Assembly: GCF_014203805.1 (NCBI RefSeq)
Contig: NZ_JACHJT010000002.1
Coordinates: forward strand, 903,693-967,692
Source of the DNA: Lipingzhangella halophila
Lineage (GTDB): Bacteria > Actinomycetota > Actinomycetes > Streptosporangiales > Streptosporangiaceae
Direction: 5' to 3'
DNA length: 64,000 bases
The stretch's first letter is position 1. Each line of letters opens with the position of its first letter. Below, in pieces: positions 51,522 to 60,437 of the stretch. The notes under the pieces were generated by a model. The model did not search any database, was not told the DNA's origin, and worked only from the letters and a program-made list of their open reading frames with translations. Position numbers and translations under genes: made by a program.

Positions 51522-52334
51522 ATGCGGATCGACGGCTCAGGCACACTGCGCGCGAGCTGCGCACTGTGTCCCAACCCCGGCCCTATGACACTCGACGGCA
51601 CGAACACCTGGACGCTGCGCGAACCGGGCGCGCGAAGCGTGATCGTGGTCGACCCCGGTCCGAACGACGAGCGGCACCTGGAGCGCGTGGCCCGGACGGT
51701 CCAGGAGCAGGGTGCCCAGGTCGCGGTCGCATTGCTGAGCCACCACCACGACGACCACACGGGTGGGGCACGGTACTTCGCGGAGCTGACCGGGGCGCCA
51801 GTGCGCGCGCTCGACCCGGACTTCTGCGTGGGCGGTTCTCCGTTGCGCGACGGCGAGACGGTGCGCGCCGACGCTCTGGAGGTGCGGGTCGTTGCCACTC
51901 CCGGGCACACGAAGGACTCGCTGTCCTTCCACATGCCCTCTGACGAGGTCATCCTGACCGGCGACACGGTGCTCGGCCGCGGCACCGCGGTGATCACCGA
52001 CGACGGCGGGCTGGCCGACTACCTGGACTCCCTGTACCAACTGCGCGACCTGGCCCACTCCGCCGATGTCCGCGCACTGCTTCCCGGACACGGTCCGATC
52101 TGTACCGAACCGATGCTGAAGCTCAACGAGTACATCAGCCACCGCGAGGACCGGCTCGCCCAGGTTATCGACGCCGTGACGGCCGGTGACCGCACACCGG
52201 AGGAGATCGTCGCGCGGGTCTATGCCGACATCGATCCCGCGGTGCGCCCCGCGGCGCTGTCGTCCGTCCGGGCGCAGCTCCGTTACCTGGCCAAGCGGGG
52301 AGACATCCCCGTGGAGCTGGGAGAGGAGATATAG
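51522..52334 (+). CDS. metallo-beta-lactamase-fold hydrolase
   Basis: 270 residues of the LACTB2-like MBL group: LDGTNTWTLREPGARSVIVV, metal motif SHHHDDHTGGARYF (H-x-H-x-D-H), VVATPGHTKDSLSFHMPSDE, ILTGDTVLGRGTAVI and LLPGHGPICTEP. A C-terminal winged-helix-like region (REDRLAQVIDAVTAGDRTPE) matches LACTB2/Rv3677c-type proteins. GAGGTG precedes the ATG at 51522. Role probably hydrolysis of an RNA or a thioester; the exact substrate is unknown. Convergent with crp. Confidence 0.9.
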   Translation: MRIDGSGTLRASCALCPNPGPMTLDGTNTWTLREPGARSVIVVDPGPNDERHLERVARTVQEQGAQVAVALLSHHHDDHTGGARYFAELTGAPVRALDPDFCVGGSPLRDGETVRADALEVRVVATPGHTKDSLSFHMPSDEVILTGDTVLGRGTAVITDDGGLADYLDSLYQLRDLAHSADVRALLPGHGPICTEPMLKLNEYISHREDRLAQVIDAVTAGDRTPEEIVARVYADIDPAVRPAALSSVRAQLRYLAKRGDIPVELGEEI

Positions 52335-52491
52335 GTCGGTGATGGGGGTGCGTGGCGCGGCGTCCAACGAAAGTGGCGACGAAGGCAGCGGATGGGTCGT
52401 ATCGCGGGTGACTGTGGGGACGTTCTCGGCGCTGAACATGTCCGCACGGTCGGTTTCGGTGCCGCGCTTGCCCGGAGAACGCCCGACGCGA

Positions 52492-52516
52492 CGGGCCCGG
52501 CCGTGGGCCGGGCCCG
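52492..52516. terminator. bidirectional terminator between MBL and crp
   Basis: CGGGCCCGGCC (52492-52502) and GGCCGGGCCCG (52506-52516) form an 11-bp perfect stem with loop GTG between convergent genes. Confidence 0.75.
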
Positions 52517-52566
52517 ATCGTCCATCGCGTGGTGCGCCGATGAACGGCGCAGTGCCAGGGTTGGCG

Positions 52567-53250
52567 TCAGCGCGCGCGGCGGCGCATCCGTTCGGCGTCC
52601 AGGAGCACGACGGCCTTCGCCTCGATCCGCAGCCAGCCGCGCAGCGCGAACTCCGCGAGCGCCTTGTTGACGGTCTCCCGGGATGCGCCCACGAGCTGGG
52701 CGAGCTCCTCCTGAGTGAGGTCGTGGTGGACGTGCAGGCCGTCCTCGCCCTCCTTGCCGAACCGGTCGGCGAGGTCGAGGAGCTGCTTCGCGACCCGCCC
52801 CGGGACATCGGTGAAGACGAGGTCGCCCATGACGTCGTTAGTCCGCCGCAGCCGGTTCGCGAGGGACTTCAGGAGCTGCATGGCGACACTGGGCTGACCC
52901 GCGATGAAGGGGCGCAGGTCGGCGTGGCCCAAACCGGCCAGGACCGTGTCGGTCACCGCCACCGCGCTCGCCGTTCGCGGGCGCGGGTCGAACAGCGACA
53001 GCTCACCGAACATCTCGCTCGGACCGAGCACGCTCAGCAGGGTTTCGCGGCCGTCCACAGCGGTACGGGTCAGCTTGACCTTCCCGCTTGTGATCACGTA
53101 AAGCCGGTCGCCCTCGTCTCCCTCGGAGAAGAGCGTCTGCCCTCGACCGAGGCGAACCTCGCTCACTGAGGCGCGCAGCGCGGCGGCGCCCTCTTCGTCG
53201 AGCGCCTCGAAGAGAGGTGCCTTGCGCAGCACCTCGTTGGTCTCGTCCAC
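52567..53250 (-). CDS. crp: Crp/Fnr-family global regulator
   Basis: A 227-residue cAMP-receptor-type protein. The nucleotide-binding beta-roll runs to ~120 ([40 protein letters not shown] with the conserved GE..L...PRtA phosphate cassette), followed by the dimerisation helix and the HTH ([20 protein letters not shown]). GTG 53250 has AAGGAGG 5 bases upstream. In Streptomyces and M. tuberculosis (Rv3676) the orthologue binds cAMP and controls germination, secondary metabolism or dormancy genes. A CRP-like half-site pair lies in its promoter, suggesting autoregulation. It lies in the same conserved block as those genes. Confidence 0.95.
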   Translation of the reverse strand: MDETNEVLRKAPLFEALDEEGAAALRASVSEVRLGRGQTLFSEGDEGDRLYVITSGKVKLTRTAVDGRETLLSVLGPSEMFGELSLFDPRPRTASAVAVTDTVLAGLGHADLRPFIAGQPSVAMQLLKSLANRLRRTNDVMGDLVFTDVPGRVAKQLLDLADRFGKEGEDGLHVHHDLTQEELAQLVGASRETVNKALAEFALRGWLRIEAKAVVLLDAERMRRRAR

Positions 53251-53281
53251 CAGTTCCTCCTTGCAGCCTGACCGTCAATAG

Positions 53282-53297
53282 TGTGACGTATATCGCA
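53282..53297. promoter_or_regulatory. CRP-like box upstream of crp
   Basis: TGTGACGTATATCGCA matches TGTGA-N6-TCACA at nine of ten defined positions. It lies 32-47 bp before the crp start. Confidence 0.45.
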
Positions 53298-53528
53298 CCC
53301 CAGTGTGAAACCAGGTCGTTACCTCGGCTTGTCTCTCAGGTGACGACAGGACCGCCACAGCCGACGGCAGCTACCTCGATTTTAGTCGCATTGGGCCCTG
53401 GCGCGGCTCCCGGCCTGCCGGAGTCCCAGTGGGACAGACCTTTGTCCCGGCTCGCCAGGTTCCCAGCCCCCGCCTTGTCCGGCCGGGTGCCAGACCGTGG
53501 TCGCGCGGGGATACGTAGGCTTTGGGGT

Positions 53529-54290
53529 GTGCCTCGCGATACATCCAGCTCCTCCGCAACGTCCGAACCCACGGGAGATTCCGTTACCCCGACCAGTGAG
53601 TCACGCCTCGCGCTGGTGAGACGTGCCCGACGTATGAACAGGGAATTGATCCGGCTGTATCCCGATGCGCACTGTGAGCTTGATTTCACTGGTCCCCTTG
53701 AGTTGCTTGTCGCCACAATCCTTTCCGCCCAGTGCACCGACAAGCGTGTGAACGCTGTAACTCCCAAGCTGTTCCAGCGGTACCAGTCCGCCGCGGACTA
53801 TGCGGCCGCCGACCGGGAGGAGCTGGAGGGCCTCATCCGCTCGACCGGTTTCTTCCGCAGCAAGGCCAACAGCATCATCGGACTCGGCCAGGCCCTGTGC
53901 GAGCACCATGGGGGCGAGGTCCCCGCGAACCTGGACGACCTGGTGCGGCTGCCCGGGGTGGGGCGCAAGACCGCGAACGTCGTGCTGGGCAACGCCTTTG
54001 CGGTTCCCGGCATCACGGTGGACACCCACTTCGGGCGGTTGGCCCGCAGGTTCGGGTGGACAGCGTCGAGCGATGCCGTCAAGGTCGAAAACGATGTCGG
54101 AAGCCTTTTTCCGGCTAAGGACTGGACTATGCTTTCGCACCGGATGATCTGGCACGGGCGGCGAATCTGCCACGCGCGGCGACCCGCGTGCGGTGCGTGC
54201 GCTCTCGCTCGCTGGTGCCCCGCGTTCGGTGCCGGGCCCACCGACGAGGAGGAGGCGCGCGCGCTGGTCCGGAACGGGCCGTTCTCATGA
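53529..54290 (+). CDS. nth: endonuclease III
   Basis: A 253-residue DNA glycosylase/AP lyase. The helix-hairpin-helix [17 protein letters not shown] carries the catalytic Lys, [14 protein letters not shown] the catalytic Asp, and C-x6-C-x2-C-x5-C ([17 protein letters not shown]) binds the [4Fe-4S] cluster. It excises oxidised pyrimidines in base-excision repair. The GTG at 53529 begins a ~40-residue disordered Ser/Thr-rich N-terminus; a later Met could be used instead. TAGGCT about 8 bases upstream may be the -10 of a leaderless transcript. Its stop overlaps the Nudix start (ATGA). Confidence 0.95.
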   Translation: MPRDTSSSSATSEPTGDSVTPTSESRLALVRRARRMNRELIRLYPDAHCELDFTGPLELLVATILSAQCTDKRVNAVTPKLFQRYQSAADYAAADREELEGLIRSTGFFRSKANSIIGLGQALCEHHGGEVPANLDDLVRLPGVGRKTANVVLGNAFAVPGITVDTHFGRLARRFGWTASSDAVKVENDVGSLFPAKDWTMLSHRMIWHGRRICHARRPACGACALARWCPAFGAGPTDEEEARALVRNGPFS

Positions 54291-55009
54291 GCGGACAGGG
54301 CTTGGAGCGAGGCCGCGCCATGGGGTGGGGCGGGCCGGAGCACCACGCCGAGACTCCCGAATGGCTGTCGGCTCTCGCCGCGGCCGCGCAGCGGATGCCG
54401 GTCCCGAGCCGGATGCGCCCGCCGGAGCACGGGGGCCGGCGCTCTGCGGTGCTCATCCTCTTCGGCGCGGGCGACCGCGGGCCCGACATCCTGCTCATCC
54501 AGCGGAAGAACGGGCTGCGCCGGCACTCGGGGCAACCCGCGTTCCCCGGCGGCTCCATCGAACCCTCTGACCTCAGTGCCGAGGACGCCGCCATCCGCGA
54601 AGCCGAGGAGGAGACCGGGGTACGCCCGGATGGAATCGAGCTGATGGGCCGGCTGCCCGAGCTCTACCTGAGCCGCAGCGACTTCCGGGTCGTTCCGGTG
54701 CTGGCCTGGTGGCGCGTGCCGTCCGCGGTCCACGCCGCCGACACCGGCGAGGTCGACGCTGTGACCCGCGTGCCCCTGGCCGACCTGGCCGACCCCGGTA
54801 ACCGGGTGCGTGCGCGGCACCCCGACGGCTCCTCCGGCCCCGCGTTCCAGGTCCACGGGATGCTGGTGTGGGGCTTCACAGCCCAGATCCTGAACCAGCT
54901 CCTCGTCCTGGGCGGGTGGGAGCGTCCCTGGCTTGACGCTGGCACCGAGGAGACGGTGATCGCGGTCCCGCCGGTCCCGCCAGAGCCGCCGGAACGGGGG
55001 AGTGCCTGA
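54287..55009 (+). CDS. CoA-type Nudix pyrophosphatase
   Basis: 240 residues. The Nudix box runs from [20 protein letters not shown] into EETGVRP. The preceding [20 protein letters not shown] fits the LLTxR..R.x.GQvaFPGG signature of CoA/acyl-CoA pyrophosphatases. It should hydrolyse CoA to phosphopantetheine and 3',5'-ADP. ATG 54287 overlaps the nth stop by 4 bp. It corresponds to Rv3672c. The tail is Pro-rich, and its last codons overlap the first possible starts of marP. Confidence 0.88.
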   Translation: MSGQGLERGRAMGWGGPEHHAETPEWLSALAAAAQRMPVPSRMRPPEHGGRRSAVLILFGAGDRGPDILLIQRKNGLRRHSGQPAFPGGSIEPSDLSAEDAAIREAEEETGVRPDGIELMGRLPELYLSRSDFRVVPVLAWWRVPSAVHAADTGEVDAVTRVPLADLADPGNRVRARHPDGSSGPAFQVHGMLVWGFTAQILNQLLVLGGWERPWLDAGTEETVIAVPPVPPEPPERGSA

Positions 55010-55013
55010 GGTG

Positions 55014-56204
55014 ATGGGCGTCAACGTGCTGGACCTGATCCTGGTGGTCCTCGTTCTGCTCTTCGCTATGTCGGGCTACCGCCAGGGGTTCATCGTCGGC
55101 GTCATGAGCTTCGCCGGCTTCATCGGCGGCGGCGTGCTGGCCGCGCTCGGTGCCCCGCCGCTGATCCAGGACCTGGTCGCGAACGCCAGCCAGCAGGCGC
55201 TGCTGGCGATCGCCGTCGTGTTCCTCTGCGCGGCCCTGGGACAGTTCCTCGCCTCCTATGTCGGTGCCCTGGTCCGGAACCGCGTCACCTGGGACTCCGC
55301 CCGGGTCCTCGATGCCATTGGCGGAACCCTGGTCAGCGGGCTTTCGGTCCTTCTGGTGAGCTGGCTTATCGGCAGCGCGGTGGCGAACTCCGCCCTGCCC
55401 GTCGTCACCAGTCAGGTGCAGCAGTCGAGGGTGCTGCACGAGGTCGACCGGCTCATGCCCGATGCCGCCCACACGTGGTTCTCGGCGTTCCGCAAGATTG
55501 TTGACCAGAGCGCGTTCCCGCAGGTGTTCAGCGGTTTGGGTACCGGGGAGCCGGCCGAGGTGGAACCGCCCGACCCCGAGGTGCTGGCCACTCCGGAGCT
55601 GCGCGAGGCCAGCGAGAGTGTCGTGAAGGTGCTGGGGACGGCGCCCGAGTGCCAGCGGCGAGTCGAGGGTACCGGCTTCGTCTACGAGGACGGGCGCGTC
55701 ATGACCAACGCCCACGTCGTCGCCGGTGTCACTGAGGACCTGCGTGTGGTGACCCGTTCCGGCCAGCAGTTGACGGCCACCGTAGTGGTCTACGACGCGC
55801 AGCAGGACATCGCCGTGCTCGACGTGCCCGAGCTGAACCTGGAGCCGCTGGACTTCGAGACCGAGGCGGCCAAGGGTGACGACGCCGTCATCGCGGGCTT
55901 CCCCCGGAACGACGGGTTCACCGTGGTCCCCGCACGGATCCGTGCGGAGCAGACCGCCCAGGGGCCCGATTTCTACCACTCGGAGCAGGTCAGCCGGGAC
56001 ATATACCAGGTGCGCTCGGTCGTACGCCCCGGCAACTCCGGTGGCCCGCTGCTGTCCCTGGACGGGACCGTTTACGGTGTCGTGTTCGCGGCCGCCACCA
56101 ACGAGGACGAGACGGGCTATGTGCTGACCGCCGAGGAGGTCTCCGAGAACGCCGAGACGGGCGCGGCGAGCAGCGACCCGGTATCCACCCAGACGTGCGA
56201 CTGA
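55014..56204 (+). CDS. marP: MarP-type membrane serine protease
   Basis: 396 residues. Four transmembrane helices (residues ~5-125, colicin V-production-like) are followed by an extracytoplasmic trypsin-like domain: His in MTNAHVVAGV (~229), Asp in QQDIAVLDVPEL (~264), Ser in VVRPGNSGGPLLSL (~340). Two Cys near 201 and at the end (QTCD) may form the activating disulfide. In M. tuberculosis MarP (Rv3671c) is needed for acid and oxidative stress survival. Start: ATG 55014, or GTG 55011/55002. Last gene of the conserved block. Confidence 0.93.
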   Translation: MGVNVLDLILVVLVLLFAMSGYRQGFIVGVMSFAGFIGGGVLAALGAPPLIQDLVANASQQALLAIAVVFLCAALGQFLASYVGALVRNRVTWDSARVLDAIGGTLVSGLSVLLVSWLIGSAVANSALPVVTSQVQQSRVLHEVDRLMPDAAHTWFSAFRKIVDQSAFPQVFSGLGTGEPAEVEPPDPEVLATPELREASESVVKVLGTAPECQRRVEGTGFVYEDGRVMTNAHVVAGVTEDLRVVTRSGQQLTATVVVYDAQQDIAVLDVPELNLEPLDFETEAAKGDDAVIAGFPRNDGFTVVPARIRAEQTAQGPDFYHSEQVSRDIYQVRSVVRPGNSGGPLLSLDGTVYGVVFAAATNEDETGYVLTAEEVSENAETGAASSDPVSTQTCD

Positions 56205-56258
56205 GCGTCGCCTCTCAGGGCGCGCAGCAGCGTGAGCGGGGCGCCGATTGGGCACGCG

Positions 56259-56285
56259 AACGGAGACCTCGGCGAGGTCTCCGTT
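56259..56285. terminator. bidirectional terminator between marP and the RsbW-like gene
   Basis: AACGGAGACCTC (56259-56270) and GAGGTCTCCGTT (56274-56285) form a perfect 12-bp stem with loop GGC between convergent genes. Confidence 0.8.
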
Positions 56286-56294
56286 GTGCGCTCC

Positions 56295-56861
56295 TCAACT
56301 GACCGAGAGGGGTGACTCCGGGTCGGCGTCGGTGTTCCCCAAGGGCCAGCTCATGCGGACCACTGTGCCGCCTTCGTGCGGCTCGATGCTGACGTCGTCG
56401 GCCAGTCCGACAATGACGGCGAGCCCGACGTCGGGAGACAACCCCGCGACATCCCCCGGAAGCATCTCCTCCGCCTCCTCCAGGTAGGCGCTAGCGCTGT
56501 CCGGGCTGTGGCTGTTGAGAGCCGAGCTCGCCTCCTTGGCCGGTGCCCGGTCGGACACGACGACCTCGAAACGCTGGGCCTTGTGCCCGTTGGGTGGTGT
56601 GGCCGGGATCGGCGGGTCGCCCTGCCCGGCGGTAAGCGGACGTTTTGCGGTGCCGTCGATCAGTTCGAGCTGGATCGGCTGGTCGGGGCAGTGCACCCGG
56701 TGTGCCTCCACAGCCCGGGAGCATGCCTCACCGACCGCCAGGCGAACTTCGTCTAGGGCGGACTCGGCGATGCCCGCCCGGCGGGCCACGGCCGTTGCCA
56801 TGAGCCGCGCCGTTCGTACGTGGGCGGGCAGCGCACTGATCGTGAGCTGGACGATTGCCAT
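56295..56861 (-). CDS. anti-sigma factor/HATPase partner of BldG (ApgA-like)
   Basis: 188 residues of the RsbW/SpoIIAB fold: IVQLTISALPAHVRTARLMA, N-box LDEVRLAVGEACSRAVEAHR, and a G-box-like region GLSPDVGLAVIVGLADDVSI, ending with EGGTVVRMSWPL. A Ser/Pro/Glu-rich insert of ~40 residues splits the ATP-binding loops, and the usual G-R-G motif is changed (SPDVGLAVI), so kinase activity may be reduced. It lies 18 bp after the bldG-like gene, as in Streptomyces (SCO3549-SCO3548, ApgA). It should bind the STAS protein and a sigma factor. Confidence 0.88.
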   Translation of the reverse strand: MAIVQLTISALPAHVRTARLMATAVARRAGIAESALDEVRLAVGEACSRAVEAHRVHCPDQPIQLELIDGTAKRPLTAGQGDPPIPATPPNGHKAQRFEVVVSDRAPAKEASSALNSHSPDSASAYLEEAEEMLPGDVAGLSPDVGLAVIVGLADDVSIEPHEGGTVVRMSWPLGNTDADPESPLSVS

Positions 56862-56879
56862 CGCTCGCTCGTTACGTCG

Positions 56880-57227
56880 TTACTTCGACTTACGCTTGTC
56901 GATGGCTTCCTGCACCGACTCGTAGATGCCGAAAACCTTGGTCAGGCCGGTGATCCGGAAGATCTTCAGGATGCGCTCCTGGGTGCAGACGAGGTCTAGA
57001 GTGCCGTCGTGGGCACGTACCCGCTTCAGGCCGCCCACGAGCACCCCGAGACCCGTCGAGTCGAGGAACTCCACCTTCTCCATGTTCACCACGAGGTGGA
57101 CGTTGCCCTTGTTGACCAGATCGATCAGGAGCTCACGCAGCCGTGGCGCGGTATAGACATCGATCTCACCCTCAACGACGACGATCTCGGTGTCGTCCTC
57201 GGTGTAGTGATCAAGCTTCAAGTCCAC
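56880..57227 (-). CDS. bldG: anti-anti-sigma factor, BldG orthologue
   Basis: A 115-residue STAS protein. It matches Streptomyces BldG closely in the core: [60 protein letters not shown]. The phosphorylatable serine is S57 in FLDSTGLG, the same position as in BldG. Unphosphorylated STAS protein titrates an anti-sigma factor and so frees a sigma factor; BldG is needed for aerial growth and antibiotic production. Downstream partner: the ApgA-like gene. Divergent from the helicase gene, as in S. coelicolor (SCO3550). Confidence 0.93.
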   Translation of the reverse strand: MDLKLDHYTEDDTEIVVVEGEIDVYTAPRLRELLIDLVNKGNVHLVVNMEKVEFLDSTGLGVLVGGLKRVRAHDGTLDLVCTQERILKIFRITGLTKVFGIYESVQEAIDKRKSK

Positions 57228-57446
57228 AAGTCCTCCAGCGCCGAACCGCGATATACCGCGAGTGATCTCTGCCGGGCGTTACCCCACAGGGCGGCATTCA
57301 ACCACGCTTGCCCGTCACGTCTCCCTGCTGTTCACCAGGAAACCACGACACCGCGCGTCTCTTCCCCCAGATGCCAGACTGAAACCGTCAATCCATCCAA
57401 CCAATGCCGTTCCCGTGACGTGCGGCACCTGCAAGGAGGATGTCGA

Positions 57447-59843
57447 GTGAGCCTATGGGAATCGACACTCCAACGGTTGTGGCGTGACGATACCCGGATC
57501 TCGCGGGTGACACATGTGGAGCGGCTGGTACGTGGCGACGGGGTAACCGAAGACTGGCCAAGCTGGACACCTTCCCCCGTGCTGGAACGGCTGACGGAAC
57601 TGGGAATCACGGCCCCGTGGTCCCATCAAGTCGCCGCCGCGGACGTCGCTCGCTCCGGCAACAATGTGATCATAGCCACCGGCACGGCGTCGGGGAAATC
57701 GGTGGCTTTCCTGCTGCCGTGCGCCGAGGCGATCGCCGCAGGCGGAACCGTACTCTACCTCTCCCCGGCCAAGGCTCTCGCCGCCGATCAGCGCAGGTCA
57801 CTGGCCGATCTGGGGATCCCCGGGCTGCGTGCCGCCACCTACGACGGCGACACCCCCACAGATGAGCGCGCGTGGGTGCGCGCGCACGCCAACTACGTGC
57901 TCACCAACCCCGACATGCTGCACCACGCGATCCTCGCCCGGCACGCGTCGTGGGCCGGGTTCCTGCGCCGGCTTCGCTACATCGTCATCGACGAGGCGCA
58001 CCGCTACCGCGGGGTCTTCGGGTCGCACGTGGCGCAGATCGTGCGGCGCCTGCGCCGGGTGTGCGCGCACTACCGGAGCGCGCCGGTCTTTATCCTGGCC
58101 TCGGCCACTACGGGAACCCCGGAGGAGAGCGCGGCCAAGCTGACCGGCCTGCCGGTGCGCGCGATCACCGAGGACGCCTCTCCCCGGTCGGCCCTGAGCT
58201 TCGCGATGGTCGAACCGGAACTGACGGATCAGGTGGGGGAGAACGGCGCCCCGATACGCCGCACGGCGACGGCCGAAGCGGCCGACATCCTGGCCGAGCT
58301 GGCGCGCGCCGGGGTGCGCACCCTCGCGTTCGTCAGGTCTCGGCAGGGGGCGGAGTCTGTCGCCATGTCCGCACGGCGGGTGCTCGGTGTGGACGCGCCC
58401 GCCGATCCGCGGTCCCAGGGCCCTCCCGGCGGCGGAGAGCCGCCAGCCAGTGCGGCGCCGCCCCCGGGCGTGCGGGAGAGCGCCGATGGCGGGACGAGGA
58501 GCCTGGCCGATCGGGTGGCGGCCTACCGTGCCGGATACCTCGCGGACGAGCGGCGCGAGCTGGAGGCGGCACTGCGGAGTGGCGAACTGCTGGGCCTGGC
58601 CACCACGAACGCCCTGGAGCTCGGGGTCGACATCACCGGCCTCGACGCCGTGCTCATCACCGGCTGGCCGGGAACGCGGGCGTCACTGTGGCAGCAGGCG
58701 GGCCGTGCCGGGCGCCGGGGTGAGGACGCTGTGGCGGTCTTCATCGCGCGCGACGACCCGCTCGACACCTACCTCGTGCACAACCCCGGCGCGATCTTCG
58801 GCCGTTCCGTGGAGGCCACCGTCCTGGATCCGGACAACCCGTATGTGCTGGGCCCGCACCTGTGCGCCGCTGCGTCGGAGATTCCGCTCACCAAGGACGA
58901 CTTGGCGCTCTTCGGGCCGGAGGCCGAGGAGGTGCTGGCCGGGCTGGTCGAGCGCCGGATGCTCCGGAGACGGCCGCGAGGTTGGTTCTGGACTCGGCGC
59001 GACCGGGCCAGCGGCCTGACCGATATCCGGGGTGGTGGGGGCGCGCCGGTGCAGATTGTCGACAGCGGGAGCGGTCAGCTCCTGGGGACGGTCGATGAGG
59101 CGGCCGCGCACGGAACCGTGCACACTGGCGCCGTCTACCTGCACCAGGGGATGACCTACCTGGTCGACGAGCTCGACCTGGACGAGGGCGTGGCGCTGGT
59201 CCGCTTCGGTGAGCCCGGCTACAGCACGTGGGCGCGGGACGTCACCGAGATCGAGATCCGGGGTGTGCAACGCGAGCAGGACTGGGCGCCGTCGGCCACC
59301 GTGCACTTCGGTGAGGTCGAGGTCACCCGCCAGGTCGTGGGCTACCTCAAGCGGGACGTCCGTACCGGGTCCGTGCTCGGCGAGCAGCCGTTGGACCTGC
59401 CCGAGCGGACGCTCAGCTCGCGCGCTGTGTGGTGGACGCTCAGTGCTGACGCAGCGGAGAGCCTGCGCAAGGACGATGTGGACCTCCGGGGGGCGGCGCA
59501 CGCCGCCGAGCACGCGGCCATCGGGTTGCTGCCGCTCTTCGCGACCTGCGACCGGTGGGACATCGGCGGAGTCTCCACCGCCCTGCACGCCGACACCGGG
59601 CGGCTGACCATTTTCGTCTACGACGGCCACGAAGGGGGCGCCGGTTTCGCCGAGCGAGGCTACGCGGCCGCTCGGGACTGGCTCACCGCCACCCGCGAGG
59701 CCATCGCCACCTGCGAGTGCGCGGACGGCTGTCCCTCCTGCATCCAGTCGCCCAAATGCGGCAACGGCAACGATCCGTTGAGCAAGTCCGGTGCGCTCCG
59801 CCTGCTGGACACCATCCTGGAGCGGAAACCGGACCGGAACTAG
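57447..59843 (+). CDS. Hrq1/MrfA-like SF2 helicase
   Basis: 798 residues. Motif I IIATGTASGKSVAF (~75), DEAH box IVIDEAHRYRGVFG (~180), helicase C-domain (GLATTNALELGVDITGLD, GWPGTRASLWQQAGRAGRRG) and a C-terminal DUF1998-type cysteine cluster (CECADGCPSCIQSPKCGNG, ~755-772). That is the layout of Hrq1/MrfA repair helicases (3'-5'). A ~50-residue Pro/Gly-rich insert splits motifs Ib-IV. GTG 57447 follows AAGGAGG by 7 bases; earlier in-frame starts are spurious. Divergent from bldG in the conserved gene order. Confidence 0.93.
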   Translation: MSLWESTLQRLWRDDTRISRVTHVERLVRGDGVTEDWPSWTPSPVLERLTELGITAPWSHQVAAADVARSGNNVIIATGTASGKSVAFLLPCAEAIAAGGTVLYLSPAKALAADQRRSLADLGIPGLRAATYDGDTPTDERAWVRAHANYVLTNPDMLHHAILARHASWAGFLRRLRYIVIDEAHRYRGVFGSHVAQIVRRLRRVCAHYRSAPVFILASATTGTPEESAAKLTGLPVRAITEDASPRSALSFAMVEPELTDQVGENGAPIRRTATAEAADILAELARAGVRTLAFVRSRQGAESVAMSARRVLGVDAPADPRSQGPPGGGEPPASAAPPPGVRESADGGTRSLADRVAAYRAGYLADERRELEAALRSGELLGLATTNALELGVDITGLDAVLITGWPGTRASLWQQAGRAGRRGEDAVAVFIARDDPLDTYLVHNPGAIFGRSVEATVLDPDNPYVLGPHLCAAASEIPLTKDDLALFGPEAEEVLAGLVERRMLRRRPRGWFWTRRDRASGLTDIRGGGGAPVQIVDSGSGQLLGTVDEAAAHGTVHTGAVYLHQGMTYLVDELDLDEGVALVRFGEPGYSTWARDVTEIEIRGVQREQDWAPSATVHFGEVEVTRQVVGYLKRDVRTGSVLGEQPLDLPERTLSSRAVWWTLSADAAESLRKDDVDLRGAAHAAEHAAIGLLPLFATCDRWDIGGVSTALHADTGRLTIFVYDGHEGGAGFAERGYAAARDWLTATREAIATCECADGCPSCIQSPKCGNGNDPLSKSGALRLLDTILERKPDRN

Positions 59844-59866
59844 CGGCGCCATGCGGAAACGGTCGC

Positions 59867-59895
59867 GGCCCCCACAGGCGGGGCCTGTGGGGGCC
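59867..59895. terminator. bidirectional terminator between helicase and DoxX genes
   Basis: GGCCCCCACAGGC (59867-59879) and its complement (59883-59895) form a perfect 13-bp stem with loop GGG. Confidence 0.8.
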
Positions 59896-59925
59896 GTCCG
59901 GTCGGGACTCGGTTGGTCGGGTCGT

Positions 59926-60363
59926 TCACGCCGTGCGCACCGAGGCGGGCTCGGTCGCGTCACTGCCGCGGCGGCGGATCAGCGGGTCCAGAGCCCAGCC
60001 GCCCGGTCCCAGTACGGCGATGAGCAGGAATGCCCAGCAGTACATCGCCGACAACTCACCGCCGTTGATCAGCGGAAGCAGCCCTTCGGGCTGGTGGACC
60101 ACGAAGTAGGCGTAGGCCATGGAGCCCGAGGCGAGCGTCGCGTTCGGCCGGGTGAACAGGCCGGCGAGCACAAACGCGCCGCAGACCAGTTGGATCAGCG
60201 CCGCCCACCAGCTTGGCCAGACAGCGAACTCGACGGCGAGCCCGGTGCCCTGGTTGCCCCCGAGCACCCCGAACAATGAAGACACACCGTGGAGCAGGAA
60301 CAGCAGTCCGGTCACCATGCGGAACAGTGAGAACACCGGTCCGCGGAGCTGGTCCAGATTCAT
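59926..60363 (-). CDS. DoxX-family membrane protein
   Basis: A 145-residue, four-helix DoxX protein: FSLFRMVTGLLFLLHGVSSL, WWAALIQLVCGAFVLAGLFT, LSAMYCWAFLLIAVLGPG. The R-x-x-x-G-x3-L-x2-G motif is typical. DoxX proteins are part of membrane redox complexes (thiosulfate:quinone oxidoreductase; the DoxX-SodA-SseA complex in mycobacteria), and most are unassigned. AGGTGATCCC precedes the ATG. It follows the His-rich secreted protein gene by 74 bp and is probably co-transcribed. Confidence 0.88.
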   Translation of the reverse strand: MNLDQLRGPVFSLFRMVTGLLFLLHGVSSLFGVLGGNQGTGLAVEFAVWPSWWAALIQLVCGAFVLAGLFTRPNATLASGSMAYAYFVVHQPEGLLPLINGGELSAMYCWAFLLIAVLGPGGWALDPLIRRRGSDATEPASVRTA

Positions 60364-60437
60364 GGGATCACCTCGGATGTGAGGTAGCGGGTGGAACGGC
60401 CGGGGCGGGCTGGTCCGCCCCGGCCGTGGGGAGCGGA

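Noticed and set aside
57009..57446. N-terminal extension of the helicase by 146 codons
   Set aside because: It overlaps bldG and the divergent promoter; a perfect ribosome site precedes the GTG at 57447.
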